The notes under the pieces were generated by a model. It worked only from the letters and a program-made list of their open reading frames with translations. It searched no databases and was not told where the DNA came from. Of a stretch of DNA of 64,000 bases, positions 44,672 to 55,696 are shown one piece after another. Within the stretch, counting starts at the first letter, position 1, and every line of letters starts with the position of its first letter. The DNA comes from Chlorella sorokiniana (lineage: Eukaryota > Chlorophyta > Trebouxiophyceae > Chlorellales > Chlorellaceae), in NCBI GenBank assembly GCA_025917655.1, contig CP084619.1, positions 2,833,001 to 2,897,000 of the forward strand, read 5' to 3'. A program made the position numbers and the translations under genes.

Positions 44672-46661
44672 ATGTCCAACGATGAAGCTGCTGTTGCAGG
44701 ATTGGAGAGGAGACTAGAGCAGACGGGCACCGGAGGGGTGGAGCAACAATCAGCCCTGCACCTGCCCTCGTCCATTCCCGAAGGCGTGCCCCATACTGCG
44801 TATGACGATGTGAGTTATTGGGTTATCCACCGGTAGAGGCTGCATGGGGCCCGTCGACCCGGCAACAGGCGGCTGCCCCTCGCCCGCCCCGTGTTCAGCA
44901 GCTGCCGCGGCCAGTACCAGCTATCCGTCCAAGTCACAAGCTGCGACTTACGAGGGACGAGGTCTCGTTTGTATCCACTGATGCAGCTGGAACCTGAGGT
45001 GTTCCTTGGCTCACGGGGCAGCACCGCGTCATGGTGAACAAGGATGGGCTGCGGCTGCAGTCTTACTTCTGGCCAGCTGAGGATGCCAAGGCCGTCATCA
45101 TCTTTGTACACGGCCATGGCGCCCACCTCATGTTCGAGATACTGAAGCAGACGGTGCGCGATTGATGCGCCCGTCAACGCAGGCCTGGCTTGGCGGGCGG
45201 GCTGGCACCATGCCTGGCCCTCTGTGCATGGCAGGCGGGCTGGCACCATGCCTGGCCCTCTGTGCATGGCAGGCTAGGCAAGCTGAGCGGCTGTGTCCCG
45301 TGCAGGGCCTGGGCCAGCCCATGAAATACACGGGCAGCTGGGTCGAGCAGTGGAACGCGCGCGGCATCAGCGTTTGTGGGCTGGACCTGCAGGGGTGCGG
45401 GCGCTCCGAGGGCGGCGCGGCCTGCGCTTCTACGTCGAGTGCTTTGACGACTACGTGGACGATGTGCTGCAGCTGGCACGGTGTGGGGGGTTGGAGTGTG
45501 TGTGTGTGTGTGTGGGGGCGCGGGCGGGCGGGGGGGGCCTTGCAGTTTGAGAGCGCTGGGGGGCAGCGCGGTGGGACCTGGGCGGTATACTGCACACAGG
45601 CAGGCAACCCAGTGGCAGCCTGTGCTGTGCTGAGCCGTCACCGCCATGGCACTGCTGTTCTCCTCCCTGGCCTGCAGCTTGCTGCGGGATGAGGCGCTGG
45701 GCATCCCGGGCTTCTCCGGCCTGCCCGTCTTCATCTGCGGCGTGTCGCTCGGCGGCTGCATCTCCTTCAACGCCGTGCTGGCGGACAAGGCCTCGGGGAG
45801 GGGCTGCTCAAGTGAGTGTGTGCGTCCCCCTTGTCAGCGGCTGCGCCTGTCACATCCTGGCCACGCTGTGCTGTGGCTGAGCTCACGCTGCTGCCGGCCG
45901 CGCGTGGCTGCAGGGGCGCGGCGCTGATGGCCCCCATGCTGTCGCTGGAGAAGGTGAGCCGCAAGGGGCTCAACCCGTACATGCGCCCCATCGCCAACAT
46001 GCTCAGCTGGCTGGCGCCCACCGCCGCCATCGTGGCCACCGAGCGCAACACGCTCTACCCAGACATACAGGCAGGCGCCCGTGGGGCGGGCTGGGGCTGC
46101 CTTGCAGCTGGTCAGCAGCCTGCATGGGCGACGGCTGCCCAAAGGCTGCCGCGGCGGCCCAGCCCAGCTCGTCTTTGCTCATGTCCTCCCCCTTCATTTC
46201 TGCAGGCTCAGTGGGACGCCGACCCTCTAGTGAACCACAGCAACACGCGGGTGCGCAACGCAAGCGAGTACCTGCGCGTCACCGAGCGCAACATGCGCCG
46301 CCTGGAGGAGTTCTCCGCGCCGCTGCTGCTCTTCCACAGCGAGAACGACACCATGGTGGACTGCGACGGCTCAAAGGCGCTCTACCTGCGGGCACAGGTG
46401 GGTGTGGGTGGGTGTGTGTGTGGGGGGCGGTGCGGAGCAGGTGGCGTGGTGCTCTGCCAACCCATCGGGGTCCCAGATGGCAGGCAACATCCCGCTGCCC
46501 CTCAATCACATGCCCTTGGCCTCTCTGCCCCCCTGCTGCTGCCCCAGTCGGAGGACAAGGCGCTGCGGCTGGTCAACCACATGTGGCACATCATGGTGCG
46601 TGAGGAGGGCAACGAAAAGATCAACAGCGAGATTGCAGACTGGGTGCTGGCCAGGGCTTGA
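44672..46661 (+). CDS. monoacylglycerol-lipase-like alpha/beta hydrolase
   Basis: A serine hydrolase of the Hydrolase_4 / monoglyceride lipase group. Exons: 44672-44819, 44987-45153, 45306-45480, 45678-45811, 45914-46070, 46206-46397, 46548-46661. The oxyanion-type motif is IIFVHGHGAH, the nucleophile elbow is ICGVSLGGCI (G-x-S-x-G), the acid is in LLLFHSENDTMVD and the His in RLVNHMWHIMVREEGNEK. No signal or transit peptide is evident. One-base losses sit in runs at 45015-45018, about 45411-45417 and 45795-45798. Intron 46071-46205 is GC-AG. Intron 45154-45305 contains a 38-base tandem duplication, and introns beginning at 45481 and 46398 have TG-G tracts. Substrate could be monoacylglycerol, lysophospholipid or caffeoyl-shikimate-type esters; the family alone cannot decide. 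Confidence 0.9.
45196..45271. repeat. 38-base tandem duplication in an intron
   Basis: Two near-perfect copies with period 38 (units begin at 45196 and 45234; core GGCTGGCACCATGCCTGGCC) inside the second intron of the hydrolase gene. Confidence 0.85.
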
Positions 46662-46812
46662 GCGCGCCGCCCAGGCCGGCGGCATGTATTTCCTTCGCAC
46701 GCATGTGCGTCTCAACAAGCGTTTTAGGACACCAAAGCTTGAATCCATTTCATTCTGGTATTTTGTACATTTTCTTTTCCTGATCGTGCCTGTTAACCTT
46801 CCTAAGCACCAC

Positions 46813-46839
46813 TGTAATCTGGATATTAACAGAGTGTAA
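46813..46839 (+). terminator. two TGTAA poly(A) signals of the hydrolase gene
   Basis: TGTAA occurs at 46813-46817 and 46835-46839, about 150-175 bases after the stop, in an AT-rich stretch. This is the expected place for the algal signal. Confidence 0.6.
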
Positions 46840-46991
46840 ATGGCAGGTCTGTGGAAGATAGGCCTGCTGCACCGAGGCTGCTGGGCACCATGTGCATGGT
46901 GCGCTATGCTGCAAGAACCATTTTGGAGCCCCCGCATGCCGTGCAGAACCGTGGATCTCAGCGTTCAATTATCAGTTCAAGCGACACTTCC

Positions 46992-47944
46992 ATGGCTTTT
47001 GCAGTGTTCTTCACGTCCCGCTCTTGCCCCATCCCAGCAAGCAGTTTTGTGCAGACGGATGCGACGCACTGGGTGCGCACTGACATGCTGTGATCAATTC
47101 TCGATGCCGGCCGAACTGTGAAACGCCGCTGCTGCCGCTCCCCCGCCTGCATCCGTCGCCCCTCCCACCTGACCGTCAGCTGCAAGTCCAACCGCAGGTT
47201 CTTGATGCCACCAGCACTGTGACACCAGATTACCACGACCTGAAGGAGGTATTCCGCCGCTTATGATGACACAGCAGCCTCAAGTTGGCGCTTGGCTGCT
47301 GCCGGCCCCGGCGTGTGATCCTGCGGGGCTTGAGTGGGTGCGGCTGCTGTGCTCCTGCTGCTGCGCAGATTGCAATTTTTTTGACGCAGCCCAACGTTTT
47401 GCCACCAGAGATGGGCCTGGCGCTGTATGTCAGCATTGGTGGGGCGGACTGGAGTTACCGCGGCTTTGTCAGCAACGGCAACCCCTCGGAGGTGCTGCCG
47501 CTCAGCTGGCCAGACCCGCCAGGTGGCGTGCCACCGGGGCCCCGGCCCGCAGGCTTTGCACAGATAGGCGTGGGCCTGGAGCCGCTGGCGGCGCTGGCCG
47601 AGAAGCTTGGCAGCAAGATTGGGGCGAGAGAGGACTTTGCCAAAAGAGTGGGCCTGGACCTCTTCAACTTCATGCAGGCAAGCGAGCCAGTTAGGGCAGC
47701 TCTTAACGGGGCTCTGTTGGAAAGCTGAGCACTCTAAATGCTTGCAAATACATCGCATCATTCCAGTGCTGACGGCCTGTTGCATGCTGCCGCATAATTG
47801 GTGCAGAGCTTTGGCGGCGTGCAACAGGTGGGCAACGACAAGCTGCTGGTGCCCGCCAACGTGCTGGACGCTTGGTACAACCGGCTGAGCGGCCGCCTAC
47901 GGAGAGACCCCGACTGGCTCACACGGCAGCGAGACACGGTCTAG
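46992..47944 (+). CDS. Hikeshi-type HSP70 nuclear import carrier
   Basis: Small carrier that takes HSP70 into the nucleus during heat stress. Exons: 46992-47089, 47198-47248, 47369-47677, 47807-47944. The N-terminal beta domain reads AVFFTSRSCPIPASSFVQTD and THWVRTDM (plants: MFGVVFPNRS...), then AIFLTQPNVLPPEMGLALYV and YRGFVSNGNPSEVLPLSWP, IGVGLEPLAALAEKLGSKIG, and the C-terminal FMQSFGGVQ, DKLLVPANVLDAWYNRL and RRDPDWLTRQ. Intron 47678-47806 is GC-AG (ATGCAG|GCAAGC). The join between exons 1 and 2 is off by one base. Length is about 200 residues, normal for the family. Confidence 0.9.
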
Positions 47945-48131
47945 GCTGACGCCAACCCCTCTGCACCTGCTCCCCCTTGTTGGCACATCCTGCTGCGCGT
48001 GTTGGCTCCGCTTCCACATGCTTTGTTGACAGCCTCCTGCTCGGTTTTACCAGCTTCTGCTGCCTTGTTTCCGCCCTTCACTCACTTGTAGCAACAGGCC
48101 GGCCTGGCCTGTCACAACTGGCTTCTCAATG
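47945..48131. other. convergent 3' spacer, Hikeshi / TsaE
   Basis: 187 bases between the two stop codons; the 3' UTRs must be short or overlap. No exon seen. Confidence 0.5.
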
Positions 48132-49170
48132 TCACAGCCTGCTGCTTTCCAGGTAGCAGCGCAGCTCTGCACCCTCGCTGCTCAAGTAGCGCTGCAACAG
48201 TTGCAGCCTTGGCAGCCATCGCTGGCCTGCTGGGTTCAGCTGTATGCGCCGCCATCGCACGTCCCCGCTGTTCTCGCCGCTGCTGTCGCTGCCGATGCTG
48301 CCGTCCTCTGCCTCTTCCATGCTGCGCCACTCCTGCCCTCCGCTCCCTGTGCTGCCGGCTGCTGCCGCTGCAAAGTGTCGCTGCAGTCGCTGCTGCTCTG
48401 CAGCCTCCAGGATGGAGATGTGCACCGCCAGGTGCTCCGCCGGCAGGTGGGAGGGCCCCAGCCGCTCCGGCCACTCCACCAGGCTCACGGCCTGGCTGAA
48501 GGAGGCTTGCAGGTCAAGGCGTGCCAGATCGTACTGCTCTGTCAGGCGGTACAGGTCAAAATGGTGGATGGCAGGGCCTGCACACATGCGCAGCAAGGCA
48601 GTCACCGCAGGTATCCACGGGTGGATCGAGTGGAGTCCCGCTGCGCACTTGCTGCCCTGCACCTTCATGGTCTGTGTAGATGTTTTGCAGCAGGAACGTG
48701 GGGGACGGCACCGGAAGATCCTCATCATCGGCAGCAGCACGTATGTAGGAGCGACTGCAAATGGCATAACATGCTGGTTATGTTGGGTGGGCAATCCCCC
48801 TGGGTGGCCATCACTGGGCACCAAGCAGGGCAGCGTGCGTGTGCCGACAGGTGCGCCTGTGACTTGCGCACACGCACCTGAAGTAGCTCTTGCCTGCGCC
48901 AACGCTACCATATAGTAGGTAGCAGTCTGATGAACGCAGCTCGCACGCAAAGTAATGAGCCAACAGCTGCGTGGCTGTGGGATTGGCGGCGAGCACGGTG
49001 AGGCTGTGCCGCTGCAGTGCTGCTGGCTGCATCGCCTGCTCCTCGTGCTGCCGTTTGGATGCTACTACTGTCAATCTCCTGGCCGATATACCATGGTGAC
49101 GTGCCACATGCTGGCCTAGCCGAGCTTGCAGAAGCAGCAGGACACCCGGTCGCAAACAGGGAACGGACAT
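48132..49170 (-). CDS. TsaE, tRNA threonylcarbamoyladenosine biosynthesis ATPase (organellar)
   Basis: P-loop ATPase needed for t6A37 synthesis in bacteria and, by inheritance, in organelles. The protein starts MSVPCLRPGVLLLLQARLGQ and has ARRLTVVAS, a plastid-type transit peptide with a VVAS-like cleavage site; ATG at 49218 is an alternative start. Core motifs: YLLYGSVGAGKSYFSRS (Walker A), VPSPTFLLQNIYTDHEG and HHFDLYRLTEQYDLARL, SLVEWPERLG. Exons are about 48878-49170, about 48680-48769, then 48132-48579. The C-terminal third carries an acidic Ser/Gly insertion (EEAEDGSIGSDSSGENSGD) not usual in bacterial TsaE. Organelle location is inferred from the leader. Confidence 0.88.
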
Positions 49171-49364
49171 TGGCCTTTGTGCGGGATAATACTGCAAGAT
49201 AGGTTGTGCATGTACCATTGGCAGCCACGGAGGCCCCATATGTGGCACCTCAAGGTCAAGCCACGCTGAGCTGGCGACACTGACGCGAGGCTGGAAATTC
49301 CGCCGTCTTCTTGTCGTGATCGCTTACAGGATTGTCCCATGTATCACGGCGATCAGGCAGCAGC
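49171..49364. promoter_or_regulatory. short divergent promoter, TsaE / PEX10
   Basis: About 194 bases between two opposite start codons, so the promoter is shared or overlapping. Confidence 0.45.
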
Positions 49365-50742
49365 ATGACGCAGGCAGCATCGCTGCAGCAACCAGAGGAC
49401 CCGTTTCCAGGCGCAGCGCAGCCCAGCTTGATTAGAGCTCAACAGAAGGCGAGTAGCAAGTGAAGGGCAGCCAAGCTGCAAGGTTTCGACACGGCCAAGC
49501 TTTGGCAGCGCCTGCCGCCACTGCGCTCAGGCGGCCCCGCTGCTGAGCGACTCCTGCCCTGCTTGGCGGCCCCTGCAGGACGAGCTGTACCTACAATACC
49601 TTACCGACGCCTGCCACGATGCCGTGCGCCGCTTGCTGGGCCCCCATCGCGCCCTGCGCTGGGCCAGCGAGACGCGGGCGCTGGCACAGCTGCTCTACCA
49701 TACCCTCACCACCGGCAGCGGGCAGCAGACCCCCGGGGAGGAGTACTGTGATGTCCTGCAGGTGGCGGGGCCGCCCGGATCGGCATCGCTGCCGGGACCA
49801 GCCCGCCGCGGACTGCTGGTGCTGGTGCAGGCCTTGGGCCCCTACCTGGCCGAGCGGCTGGCGGCGCCACCTGACGACGAGTTCACAGCCTGGCAGCGGG
49901 CGCAGGCGGCGGCGCGTGCAGCAGCAGCATGCCAGCAGCAGCAGCAGCATGGTGGCCAGCACGCTCCGTCGCAAGCAGCGCTGCTAATGCAGCAGCTGGC
50001 AGCGTCATCGACGCGGTTTTGGGCTGCTGCCGCTCGGGCGGCCGAGCCTGCGACGCGGCATGTGCCGGCAGCTGCCGCCTGGCTGAGGCAGCACGGCGGT
50101 ACGCTGCTGCGCATCCACCTGGCGCTGTTTTACGTGTATGGCCTTTATTACCAGCCGTCAAAGCGGGTGGCAGGTGCGATGCTGCTTGGTGGTGCCCTGC
50201 ATGGCAGCAGCCTCGATGCCAATTGCTCATCCGATGCCCGAGCCACCAGTGCTGAGCTTAACAGGGTCCCTTCCTGGCCTGCAGGCGTGCGCTTCCTGTT
50301 CCTTGGGCGGGCCTTTGAGGGCAGGCCCAGCTACCGCTTCCTGGGCGTGCTGCTGCTGGGGCAGCTGGGCATCTCGGGCGCGCTGTGGCTGCTGCGCCGC
50401 CACGGCGGCTGGCCAGCCCTGCTGGCGGGCAGCGAACAGGATGCGGGGGCCACGATACACGCTGCGCTGCTGGACGCAGATGGCGAGCCGGTGCTGGATG
50501 CGTGGGCAGGCTCTGAAGCAGGCGGCGGGCGACAGGCCGGAGGGCAGGCGGGCGACGTGCCCGGCAGCCGCAGGTGCCCGCTGTGCCTGTCGGCGCGCAC
50601 CGACCCCACCGCCACCCCCTGCGGCCACGTGTTCTGCTGGCAGTGCATCACCGACTGGTGCAACCAGAAGCCAGAGTGCCCCCTGTGCCGAGCAGACTTC
50701 ACGCCGTCCTCCCTTGTGTGTGTGCGCCATGCCGATTTTTGA
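49365..50742 (+). CDS. PEX10: peroxisome biogenesis factor 10 (RING E3 ligase)
   Basis: One of the three peroxisomal RING ubiquitin ligases that recycle the PTS1 receptor PEX5. Exons: 49365-49448, 49579-50173, 50285-50742. Family lines: [108 protein letters not shown]. The C-terminal RING C3HC4 finger is complete: [40 protein letters not shown]. Intron 49449-49578 is GC-AG with donor AAG|GCGAGT. A Gln/Ala-rich insertion (residues about 125-150) is algal-specific as far as I can see. No frame break is needed. Confidence 0.96.
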
Positions 50743-52083
50743 TTGCTGCAATGTGCGTAACCGAGCTGTCGTGTGACTGAAAGCATCAAAACGGCTGCAC
50801 CGCATGTTGTTGAGCAAGATGAGTCCTGGTCTGCCCTGGAGGGGAGGCGAGAAGGCTGCGACCAGGTGTCCTCGTGCAGCGGCCACCTCTCGCGCTGATC
50901 ATCTGACTTTGACTTCAATGCAGGTGTGAAGGTGCAACAGCACAGGGGGCTGTTGCAATGGCAGATCAGAGGTGTGGTTGTCAGGGTTTGGCACGGTTAA
51001 TAATCGATGATGGGGCAATGCAAGAAATATCAGCATGGTCGTGTATGTGGCTGGTGGTGTGTGGGAGAACATGTGTAAAAGCATATCGCGCTGCATCATT
51101 TCGAGTTGTTGTCAGTCAACAGCGCTCCTCACTTGCTGGCTCGCCTAATCGCAGCAAAGCTCGCAAAGGCAGCAGCAATCCCCACATGCATCCTCTGGCG
51201 CAGCGGCTGCGGCTGATGTCAGTACCATCTTTGCCTGCGCAGTGGAAAGCGCAGCGCAGCAGGGCGTAATTAGCACCAGGGAGTGGGCACCGGGCAACGG
51301 ATGATGGCCCTGGCGCGGCGATACTGCATGGCAGCCCTAGCGAGCTTGCCCTCGCTCGGCTCACCAGATGCTCGCCGGCGCCTTCGGCTGCCCCCTGGCA
51401 AGCCTCCTGAGTCAAGCCCTGGCAGCGGCAGATGCAGGTGCGCGGTTGAGCGAGGTTGCCGTCTCTTCCAGGGCGGGCGGGGTTCAGATGTATGTGTGAT
51501 GTAATGTCTGGGGTGTTGCAGGCATCTGTGGCCGCCGCGACATCGTGGGGCCATGTTTGCGACGCTGGGCATTGCGTGGGTTTACAGCATGCAAAGGTTG
51601 CAGCATGCTGCCGCCTTGCTGCACATGGATGGCTGAGGGTGGTTGGTACAGAACTGAAGCTGCGAAGAAGGGCTGGCGCAGGGGAGCACAAGAGGGCAGA
51701 GCAGCATTAGAGCAGGCAAAAATTGCAATGCGCACGGGTGGCGGCACATATGCACATGAAGGTCGGGTCATTAGGGCAGGGGGCATTCATGCGGCTGCAT
51801 CTGGCCAGCCTGGGTGAGGGTATAGCACGCACAGCTAAGCACAACCACGGAACGAGAGCAAATAGGAGCGGTCAACGGGACAAGTGCGGTACACGGATCA
51901 GTAGCAGGCGCCGGGACGCGGTCAGGAGGACGCAGGCCAATACCAGGGCGTTTGGGACATGTGCTGCGGAGCGGCGCCAGCGGCAGGCAGCAGCAGGGGC
52001 CATCCATCACGGCGCAGCAATCCGGCTGCGCTGTGGGCAGGGGCTGCAGGGCGAGGTGACGCCGGCCGCTGCCTTGACTCAGC
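50743..52083. other. PEX10 3' UTR and convergent spacer to the MUT9-like kinase
   Basis: 1.3 kb with no firm gene. TGTAA at 51074-51078 could end the PEX10 transcript. On the minus strand a frame around 51270-51430 reads SGEPSEGKLARAAMQYRRAR and could be an exon of an unrecognised gene, but nothing else supports it. Confidence 0.4.
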
Positions 52084-54921
52084 TCAGCTGACGGTGCGGC
52101 CGTAGGCCACCCCCGCAATGTACAGGTTCTTGGCCCACTTCTCCTTGACGTGGGTGGAGGGGAAGGCGGAGGTGCGCAGCGTCTCCTGCGTCTCGTCCAT
52201 CGGCCGCCGCTTGGGCACGCTGCGAGGGGCAGAAGAGGGCCCGCGGCGCATTAGGCCGCAGCACTGGAAGGCAGGTGGCCGGGCAGGACGGGCGCTCGAC
52301 CGGCGCGCCCGCAGGGCGGCTTGCTGCACCTGAGCACAAAGGCTGCCTGGTCTGGCGTGGCTGCGCAGGAGGTGATGCGGTAGCCGGCATCCCAGCGGCG
52401 GTGGATGCCCTCAGAGGGGTACTGGAAGTCCAGCTCCACACACTGAAGAGGGGGGGGATGGGGGCCTGAGCAGATGGGGCAGTCAGCCAAGGGGGTGCGC
52501 CGTAGCGGTGGCCTGGCTTGGAGCAGCCGCCAGCCCTTGCATGGCATGGCGCCGCAGCCGCGCACCTGGTCCACAAAGCCCGCGTTGCGGCTCATCACCA
52601 CCGCCCAGCGGGAGTGGCTGGTGGCCATGGCCGTCACTGCGGGGGAAGGAGAGGGGCGCGGTGGGCGAGCCACCCGCAGCGAGCAGCTGGGGAGGACGAG
52701 ACGAGGGCACAGCAGCAGGGGTGGGCGCAGCAGCAGGGGGTGGGGCAGCGCACCGAAGAAGCCTTCCTTCCACTTCTTGTTGATCCACTTGAAGGGGAAG
52801 GAGTCGGAGACCTTGTACGACTGCTGCGTGTAGGGCGTGCCCTTGCTCATGACCACCAGGGAGGAGCCGGTGGCGGAGCCCGCCATGGCGGTGATGTAGT
52901 ACCCCTCCTCCCACTTCTCCATGATCCAGTCCTTGGGCAGGAACTGGGGGGGACGGGAGGGAGCAGGCCGGCTTGGAAGCAGCGGACCAGCACACGCCGG
53001 CTGCTGCTGCCCGCCGGTGCTCCACGGCTCGCCACGCCCCTGCCATCACCGCCAGCTGTGCAAACCACCCACGCAGGCGCGCCAGCACACCCCCTCCCTA
53101 ACCACCTGGTTGGAGAGGTCGTAGACCTGCTGCGCGAAGCCGGTGCCGGCGTCCATGATGAGGGCCCACAGGTCCTGGCAGCAGGCCACCGACGAGATGT
53201 AGAGGCCGTCGTCGTTGCCCTTCTCCACGTGCTGCTGCACCCGGTTGTTGGCCACGTTGTAGTGGTACCGCTGCTTCATGGGGCGGTGCGCGTTGTACAC
53301 CGTGATCCACTGCGTGGCGGGCAGGCCCAGCCGTATCCGCTTCTTGGGCGTGGGCAGCTCCAGGTCGGCGGCGTCGCCTCCCCCGCGCGCTTCTGCCCCA
53401 CCCGCGCCCCCTCGCCACCCTCGCCAACCATCAGCGGGCGGGAGGGGCCAGCGGGGCCGCACAGCGGGTCAAACAGCTCCATGTACGCGGCGTACCTGGG
53501 GGGCGGTTGGAAGGGTGAGCGAAGCACAGGCGCAGGTACGGCGCGGGACGCAGGGCTGGGCAACATTCGGCCACTGCTGCCCCTGCTATGCCTGCGGCAG
53601 GCACCCCTCCGCCCCCTCGGGAGGCCCCTCACTTGGGCTCCTCGTCGAACTTGAGGTTGACCACCGCCTCGGTGAACTGGCGGAAGGGGGCGGCGTGTAG
53701 CGGCACAGCAACTCGGGCGAGGTGGCCATCTTCTTCTTGCACACCAGGAAGCCCTTGTTGTCTCCCTGGTACCCCTGCCACGGCAGGCGGCCGCGCAGCA
53801 GGAAGAGCAGGGTGTAGGCCAGCGACTCGAGGTCGTCTCGGCGGCTGGCGGTGCGCCCCAGGTGTGCATGCACCGAGGCGTAGCGCACGGTGCCGCGGAA
53901 GACGTCGGGCCGCTGGTCGTACTCCACGTGCGTGCCGCACACCGCGTCCTGCGGAGCGGGGGCAAGGGGATGGCAGTACAGGCCACGTCAGCAGGGAGGA
54001 CGCCCAGGTCGGCAGCCCCTGGACTGTTGGAAGCGAGCGGGGGGCCAGGAACGCAGCGCGGGCGTGGCGGCCGCGGCTCACCCTCCACCGCGTGGCGAGG
54101 CCCAGGTCCACCAGCCACAGCTTCTTCTCGTTGGGCAGGCCCTGTGCCCCCATCAAGAAGTTCTCCGGCTTCACGTCGCCGTGCACAAAGCTGGGGGGTG
54201 GGCGGCGGGGTGCACGCGGGTGAGCAGTCGAGCCCGTGGCGGGGGCTGGCGGCAAGCCGCTGCCATGGAAGCGGCGGGGGCACAGGGGCCCTGCCGCGGC
54301 TGCCAGGCAGAAAGCTGCCTGCCAGGGCGCAGCGCGGCCACCGACGCCCCCGCCCCGCCCGCTCACCCCTTGGCGTGCAGGCGCTCCAGGATGGCAATGG
54401 CTTCCACCGCGATGCAGGCCACCATCTCCTGGGACATCACCTGCCCCTGGCTGTTCCACACGTCCCACAGGCTGGGCCCCAGCATGTCCATCACCATGAT
54501 GTAGAAGTCGCCCTGGCGCCCCTTGTAGTGCACCTTGGGCACACCCGGGATGTTGCCCAGGGCGCTGCGGGCAGGGGGCGGGGTGGGGGGGGTGGGGGGC
54601 CGGCACCGACAGGTGGTCGCCAGGCGGGGGAGAGCAGCGCACAGCGACAACCCATCTGGCATGCTGCTGCCCCTGCACGCAGGCAGCCTTTGTTCCCGTC
54701 GCGCACCCGTACACCGACCACTCGTAAGGGGGCCCGTAGTTGCAGCCCTTGCTGCTGCGGTGCTCCAGCTTGAGGGCCACCATGTTGGCGTTGGCGCCAT
54801 CCTTGTCCTTGGTGATTGGCTGCCGCCGGCCCATGTACACCTGGCCAAAGCCACCCTTGCCCAGCTTCTTGTCCACTATGTACACTGGGCTGCCGCCCAC
54901 TTGCACCTGCAGCGGGCGCAT
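52084..54921 (-). CDS. MUT9-like casein-kinase-I-related protein kinase (MLK)
   Basis: Plant/algal-specific kinase family related to casein kinase 1; Chlamydomonas MUT9 phosphorylates histone H3 Thr3, and plant MLKs act in chromatin and clock/light signalling. Kinase motifs: glycine loop [24 protein letters not shown] lysine, catalytic [21 protein letters not shown] (DLG for DFG, as in CK1), [13 protein letters not shown] and [18 protein letters not shown]. The long C-terminal domain typical of MLKs follows: [79 protein letters not shown], and the end [18 protein letters not shown]. The ATG at 54921 lies only a few residues before the kinase; plant MLKs have a longer basic N-terminus, and an acidic exon-like frame at about 55194-55290 (minus) may be the missing first exon. 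Confidence 0.92.
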
Positions 54922-55696
54922 GCAGGCCACTCATGCATGCCGCTCACAAGGCAGCACTGCCGGGTCGCCCTTGGGCTGTTGGCCAGCACGGGGCTGACCC
55001 TCTGCCCCTGGCCAGCTGCTAGATCTGCATAGTTTCATTGCAGTCATGGGTCCCAGCAGATGCGCAACATGCCTGCCTGCCTGCCGACTGCCTGCCAAAC
55101 AAGCAACACAGCGGGACCCCACACAGGTCTGGGTGCGTTGCGGGCCGCCCAGCAGCCCCTTGCAGCCCCAACCGCTGACACCTGCCTTGTCGGGTATTGC
55201 AGCATTCGCAGCCTCTGTTTGTTCCTTCTTTTGGCCCGCCTCAGCCGCCTCTGGGGCGTCTGCCGGGGGCTCATGACTGTGCAGGGCCCGGCGGGGCCCG
55301 CCTTGCTGTCGCGTGTGCCTCTTTGGCCCGGATGTCTCTCGACTCCTGCCACTGCTCAGGGTTCCTCGCTGCTTGCGGCCTGCCGCGCGCAGGGGCTCCC
55401 GTCACAACAACCGCTGCCTTTCGGGAGGTTGTACACACGAATGCAGCAGTGGGTGAGTGCAAGTGTGGCGCCAGGAACGTCGGCCAAAAGCTCACGACAA
55501 CCCGTGCCAGGTGGGAGGCGCGCCATGTCCACCGCGCTGAAGCAGGGCGCATGCCCCTTTCGCTTATCCATTGTGCTGTTACCTGCCCCCTGCTCCTGCG
55601 ATCACTGCTGCCAGCACTGAATGGGACGCTGAGGCTGCCGCGGGTGCCGCACGCAGGCTCCCCCGGCCTGGGCAGCCCTAGAGAGCCCTCCCAATC

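Noticed and set aside
51116-51691. A 191-codon minus-strand open frame
   Set aside because: No domain or conserved motif; only a short sub-stretch in another frame seems protein-like and that is reported as a weak finding.
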